NCBI GenBank assembly: GCA_017470645.1
Contig: JAFUYJ010000012.1
Span: forward strand, 1-34,917
Origin: Clostridia bacterium
GTDB taxonomy: Bacteria > Bacillota > Clostridia > TANB77 > CAG-508
DNA length: 34,917 nt
Direction: 5' to 3'
Below the pieces are notes generated by a model. That model searched no databases and was not told the DNA's origin. It was given only the letters and a program-made list of their open reading frames with translations. The position numbers and the translations under genes are program-made. The first letter of the stretch is position 1. Every line of letters starts with the position of its first letter. Below are positions 31,769 through 34,917 of the stretch, piece by piece.

Positions 31769-33781
31769 TTATTTTTTATTATTTACCTTTTCTTTCTCAA
31801 TTAATCCACAAATCATGTCAGCAGCATTTTCAACACCAAGCGCGTCGCTATTAATACAAATATCATAATTATCAAAATCTTTCCATTCTGTTTCCGTATA
31901 ATACTTATAATGATTTGCTCTTAACTTATCTATACGTTTTATTTCCTTTTCGGCATTTGCTTTAGACAATCCATAGTATTCAGTTGCTCTTTTAATTTTA
32001 CTGTCAGTATCACTATACACAAAAACTTTTAGCACATTTTTCCTTTCAGACAAAATAAAGTTAGCACATCTTCCTACTATTACACATGGCTCTTTTTCTG
32101 CTACATTTTTAATTAATTCAGCCTCTTTCAAAAACAAATCATCGCTATTATCTAATCCAAAATAATATCCACTATTTAGCCCCGCAAAAGAATCTCTTCT
32201 TTGTTCATTGTTTTCAATATATTCTTGTGACAAGCCTGTTTTTGCAGCTACTTTTTCTATGAATTCTTTGTCGTATAGTTTAATTCCTAACTTTTCAGCT
32301 ATTAATTTACCAATATATCTTCCACCTGAACCATATTCTCTTGAAATAGTAATTATAAAACTTGATTTTGCATCTTTAGATAAGCTATTTTCTCCCCCTT
32401 CAACTGAGTAATTATGCTTTTCATTTTTAGTATTAAATTGTCTTACTTCTAAAATCAGCAATATAACTGATATTACAAAAGCAACTCCATCTGCTACTGG
32501 TCCTGAATATAGCACACCCTGAATTCCAAATAGATTTCCTAATATAATCATCGCTGGAATTAATACTGCAATTTGTCTTGAAATAGATAATATTGCACTC
32601 TTAACACTTTTTCCAATTGCTTGGAAGAAAATTCCTGATGGAATTTGAATTCCATTACAAATACAAAGCATTAAGTATATTCTAAATCCTAAACATGCAA
32701 ACTCTATGTAATTTTCATCACCATTACCAAACATCAAAATTAATTTATCCGGTATTGTTTGGAATAAGACAAACGCTATTGTACTTATTATTACACTTAT
32801 TCCAAGCACTCTTTTTAGAGTTTCTTTGACTCTATCCATTTTGCCTGCACCATAATTATATCCTAATATTGGCTGAGAACCTGCTGCAATTCCTATAATA
32901 ATACTGTTTAAAATTTGACTTATTTTCATTACAATCCCTAGAACAGTAATTGGAATTTCTGGGCCAAATTTTGATTCAACTCCACACTTAGCAAGCATGT
33001 TATTCTCTGTTGCAATAACAAATACAATACTCATTTCAGTTATAAAACTGCTAATTCCTAATGTACTTACTTTTCTAGCTGTTGCTGGTTTTAATCTAAA
33101 GTTTTCCTTGATTAATTTGATTGATTTAAATTTTTTTAAATAAACTATATTAATTATAAAAGTAGCAATTTGGCTGATAACAGTTGCAATAGCAGCGCCT
33201 TCAACTCCCATCTTAAATACAAATACAAATATTGGATCTAAAATTGTGTTTAGTACTGCTCCTAATACCATTGAAAACATTGCATATTGAGGTGATCCAT
33301 CAGCTCTAATGATTGAATTTAATGTTGTTCCAACCATCATAAATGGTAACCCTATTGCTATTATACCTCCATATTTTAATGCATATGGTCTTAATGCATA
33401 CGTACATCCAAATAAATTTAACAATTGAGGCAAGAATATTAATGAAGCCGCACATAATAAAACAGCTGTGATAACTGATATTAGTATTCCATTTGCTACT
33501 CCCTTTTCAGCTTCTTCTTTCCTTTTTTCACCTAATTTTAAACTTAAATATGCTGATGTTCCATCCCCAAACATTAACGCAAATGCCAAACATACCATTG
33601 TTAGTGGGAATACAACGTTTGTTGCACCATTTCCTAAATAACCAACTCCCCATCCTATAAAGATTTGATCAACTATATTATAAAGTGAGTTAACCAACAA
33701 TGAAATTATGCATGGTATTGAAAATTTTCTAATCAGCTTTCCTATTTTTTCTGTTCCTAAAATATTTTCCTCTTTTTCCAT
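31769..33781 (-). CDS. MATE family transporter fused to a cytidylate-kinase-like domain
   Basis: Residues 1-450 are a complete MATE transporter with about 12 membrane segments (FSIPCIISLLVNSLYNIVDQ; GYNYGAGKMDRVKETLKR), which exports cationic compounds using a Na+ or H+ gradient. A short linker (about 450-473) leads to a cytosolic cytidylate-kinase-like domain at 474-665. Its P-loop-like start is ISREYGSGGRYIGK, and later stretches are CVIVGRCANFIL and LKVFVYSDTDSKIKRA, then RIDKLRANHYKYYT. The frame is continuous, with no stop or overlap between the halves, so it is a true fusion in this sequence. ATG at 33781, AAAGGAAG upstream. The long leader may control it. Whether the kinase part is active and on what substrate is unknown. 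Confidence 0.93.
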   Translation of the reverse strand: MEKEENILGTEKIGKLIRKFSIPCIISLLVNSLYNIVDQIFIGWGVGYLGNGATNVVFPLTMVCLAFALMFGDGTSAYLSLKLGEKRKEEAEKGVANGILISVITAVLLCAASLIFLPQLLNLFGCTYALRPYALKYGGIIAIGLPFMMVGTTLNSIIRADGSPQYAMFSMVLGAVLNTILDPIFVFVFKMGVEGAAIATVISQIATFIINIVYLKKFKSIKLIKENFRLKPATARKVSTLGISSFITEMSIVFVIATENNMLAKCGVESKFGPEIPITVLGIVMKISQILNSIIIGIAAGSQPILGYNYGAGKMDRVKETLKRVLGISVIISTIAFVLFQTIPDKLILMFGNGDENYIEFACLGFRIYLMLCICNGIQIPSGIFFQAIGKSVKSAILSISRQIAVLIPAMIILGNLFGIQGVLYSGPVADGVAFVISVILLILEVRQFNTKNEKHNYSVEGGENSLSKDAKSSFIITISREYGSGGRYIGKLIAEKLGIKLYDKEFIEKVAAKTGLSQEYIENNEQRRDSFAGLNSGYYFGLDNSDDLFLKEAELIKNVAEKEPCVIVGRCANFILSERKNVLKVFVYSDTDSKIKRATEYYGLSKANAEKEIKRIDKLRANHYKYYTETEWKDFDNYDICINSDALGVENAADMICGLIEKEKVNNKK

Positions 33782-33808
33782 TTCTTACTTCCTTTCTAAA
33801 GCATAAAA

Positions 33809-33836
33809 GAACAACACTATTTTACTAGTGTTGTTC
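33809..33836 (-). terminator. Terminator-like hairpin in the leader of the MATE-kinase gene
   Basis: GAACAACACTA (33809-33819), a 6-nt loop, and the perfect complement TAGTGTTGTTC (33826-33836). On the minus strand it is followed by TTTTATGCTTT, directly before the RBS. Lying between the promoter and the coding sequence, it could act as an attenuator. Confidence 0.65.
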
Positions 33837-33971
33837 GTTAATCATTATTGTAAAAATAATGTGCGTTTCCATATAATTTTTAGGTTCATATCACCTATAT
33901 ATTTAGTTTGTATATTATTTTTTTGTATTAATAACGTTGTTTATTTTAGCACATTATTACCAATTTGTCAA
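33837..33971 (-). promoter_or_regulatory. Promoter and structured leader of the MATE-kinase gene
   Basis: On the minus strand, TTGACA (33971-33966), a 17-nt spacer, TAAAAT (33948-33943) with extended TGC. The leader is about 155 nt. It contains a small hairpin AGGT-N7-ACCT, another with CATTATT/AATAATG arms, then the terminator-like hairpin. An early AACAAC could pair with GTTGTT in the terminator arm. I could not match it to a known riboswitch class. Confidence 0.6.
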
Positions 33972-33980
33972 AATATTATG

Positions 33981-34917
33981 TTAAAAATGTTTCCCTTTTT
34001 TCTTTGGTTTTGGATCAAAATCGTCATCGTCGTTAAAATTATATCTTCTTGTTTCCTCTGGTGCACCTACTCCGTCTCCTTGATCATCAAAAACATTATA
34101 ATCTGTTGGATTTAATATTTGAGACTTTATATTGCTGTTTTCAACTATTTCATCATATTCTGGATTCATCTCTTCAGCAGTTTCATTTTTTGCTTCATCA
34201 ATTGCATTTTTTAATGAATAGTCATAATTATCATCTAATTCATCTTCATCTTGAATATCATAATCATCTGTATTTGATGTTTTCTTTAATAAAATAATTA
34301 TAATAATTATGAATATTAATAATACCCCTATTATAGCTCCTAAAATATAATATATTTTATTGTCTTTATTTTTTGCTAATTCTGCAACTGGATTAAAGGC
34401 TGCTTTTTTTACAGTAATTTGATATGTTCCTGATTGTTTAGTATCTCCTTCGCCTTTTTCCACCATGATAGTTATAAGTCTTTCATCATTTCCATCTACA
34501 TCTGATAAAGCAATTTTTACTTCTGCATCTTCATCTTCTGCAAGTGCTATAATATCTTCTTTTTTTAGTGAAGCTGGATCACTTACAGTAATTGTATAAT
34601 TTGTTTTATCAGCGTCAAAACTTGGATCTAGTGAAGCATTATCTACTTCTAATTTTTTTAATCTTAATTTGTCTGTTGTTTCTGCTCCTTCTTTTGTTTT
34701 TGTAACAGCTATTGTGTATATTCTTGTTGTCTTATCTTCAGCTGTTACAGTAATATATACAACATTTTCTCCTATTTTAAAGTCTTCATTCTTTGTTATT
34801 ACTGCTTCTGCTTTCTCGTCTTGTGTTATTGCAGATATTTCTAATTTATCAACTGTATTATCAACTGTTACACTATATTTAGTAACTTCTGGGCTAAACT
34901 CTGGTGTTAATTTATAG
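33981..34917 (-). CDS. Cadherin-like beta-sandwich surface protein, N-terminus beyond window
   Basis: The frame is open to the window edge, so at least 312 residues are seen and the start lies outside. Two repeats of the bacterial cadherin-like beta-sandwich type are visible: YKLTPEFSPEVTKYSVTV through RIYTIAVTK, and LEVDNASLDPSFDADKTNYT through YQITVKK. One membrane segment follows (YYILGAIIGVLLIFIIIIIILL). The cytoplasmic tail is very acidic (DDYDIQDEDELDDNYDY) and ends in a basic KPKKKGKHF. It is anchored by this segment rather than by a sortase. An internal ATG at 34466 is not the start because the domain continues upstream. Confidence 0.85.
   Translation of the reverse strand, partial: YKLTPEFSPEVTKYSVTVDNTVDKLEISAITQDEKAEAVITKNEDFKIGENVVYITVTAEDKTTRIYTIAVTKTKEGAETTDKLRLKKLEVDNASLDPSFDADKTNYTITVSDPASLKKEDIIALAEDEDAEVKIALSDVDGNDERLITIMVEKGEGDTKQSGTYQITVKKAAFNPVAELAKNKDNKIYYILGAIIGVLLIFIIIIIILLKKTSNTDDYDIQDEDELDDNYDYSLKNAIDEAKNETAEEMNPEYDEIVENSNIKSQILNPTDYNVFDDQGDGVGAPEETRRYNFNDDDDFDPKPKKKGKHF

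Noticed and set aside
33837..33942. Known riboswitch (fluoride, preQ1, purine, c-di-GMP, guanidine) before the MATE-kinase gene
   Set aside because: A few short matches (GGTGAT, ACGCAC) are present, but conserved cores of these classes are not.

Overview
The window is AT-rich DNA (roughly 30% G+C by eye) from a spore-forming low-G+C Gram-positive bacterium, most likely an uncultured member of the Clostridia. Evidence: a pro-sequence-bearing sporulation sigma factor SigK, a T-box-controlled thrS, TmcAL, a UPF0182 membrane protein, an LPXTG adhesin with its sortase, AGGAGG ribosome binding sites, and sigma-A promoters of the TTGACA-17-TATAAT type. Most genes lie on the minus strand; only rnhA, sigK and a TetR regulator are on the plus strand. 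Species cannot be named from the sequence.

Layout. 1-2052: 3'-truncated thrS with its T-box leader and a consensus promoter. 2072-2679: a G+C-richer, probably acquired orphan gene with a palindromic upstream region. 2742-4526: divergent tmcAL and rnhA. 4653-8366: an unknown basic protein and a fused ABC ATPase-permease. 8529-9228: sigK, needing a one-base frameshift. 9318-11117: an acyl-CoA ligase. 11213-13815: sortase plus thioester adhesin behind a promoter with tandem Spo0A-like boxes. 13844-19504: trhP, then an ABC exporter with a divergent TetR gene, interspersed with three palindromic elements. 19514-23421: an ABC-2 exporter operon ending in trmR. 23482-25598: a secreted carbohydrate-binding-type protein. 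25664-30170: ftsY-UPF0182-pgsA operon. 30187-31469: an NAGPA-type protein and a frameshifted small membrane protein. 31595-31670: tRNA-Thr(CGU). 31769-33971: a MATE transporter fused to a cytidylate-kinase-like domain, behind a long leader ending in a terminator-like hairpin. 33981-34917: the C-terminal part of a cadherin-like surface protein.

How it fits together. TrhP and TrmR are successive enzymes of tRNA wobble-uridine hydroxylation and methylation and are neighbours in Bacillus subtilis (yrrM-yrrN-yrrO). Here a TetR-ABC exporter cassette separates them, and related palindromic repeats sit at both of its edges, suggesting insertion of the cassette. The TetR gene and exporter share an intergenic region with two matching operator-like palindromes.

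The observation I rate highest concerns the codon CGG. Scanning by eye I found no in-frame CGG in about 10,000 codons of the native genes. The only two genes broken by a frameshift (sigK and the small membrane protein) both break exactly at a Phe-CGG pair (UUU CGG and UUC CGG), and in both, skipping the C so that GGN is read next restores a sensible protein. Two ordinary CGG codons occur only in the foreign-looking orphan gene. This fits CGG being an unassigned or starved codon that causes +1 frameshifting, although assembly errors or real mutations remain possible.
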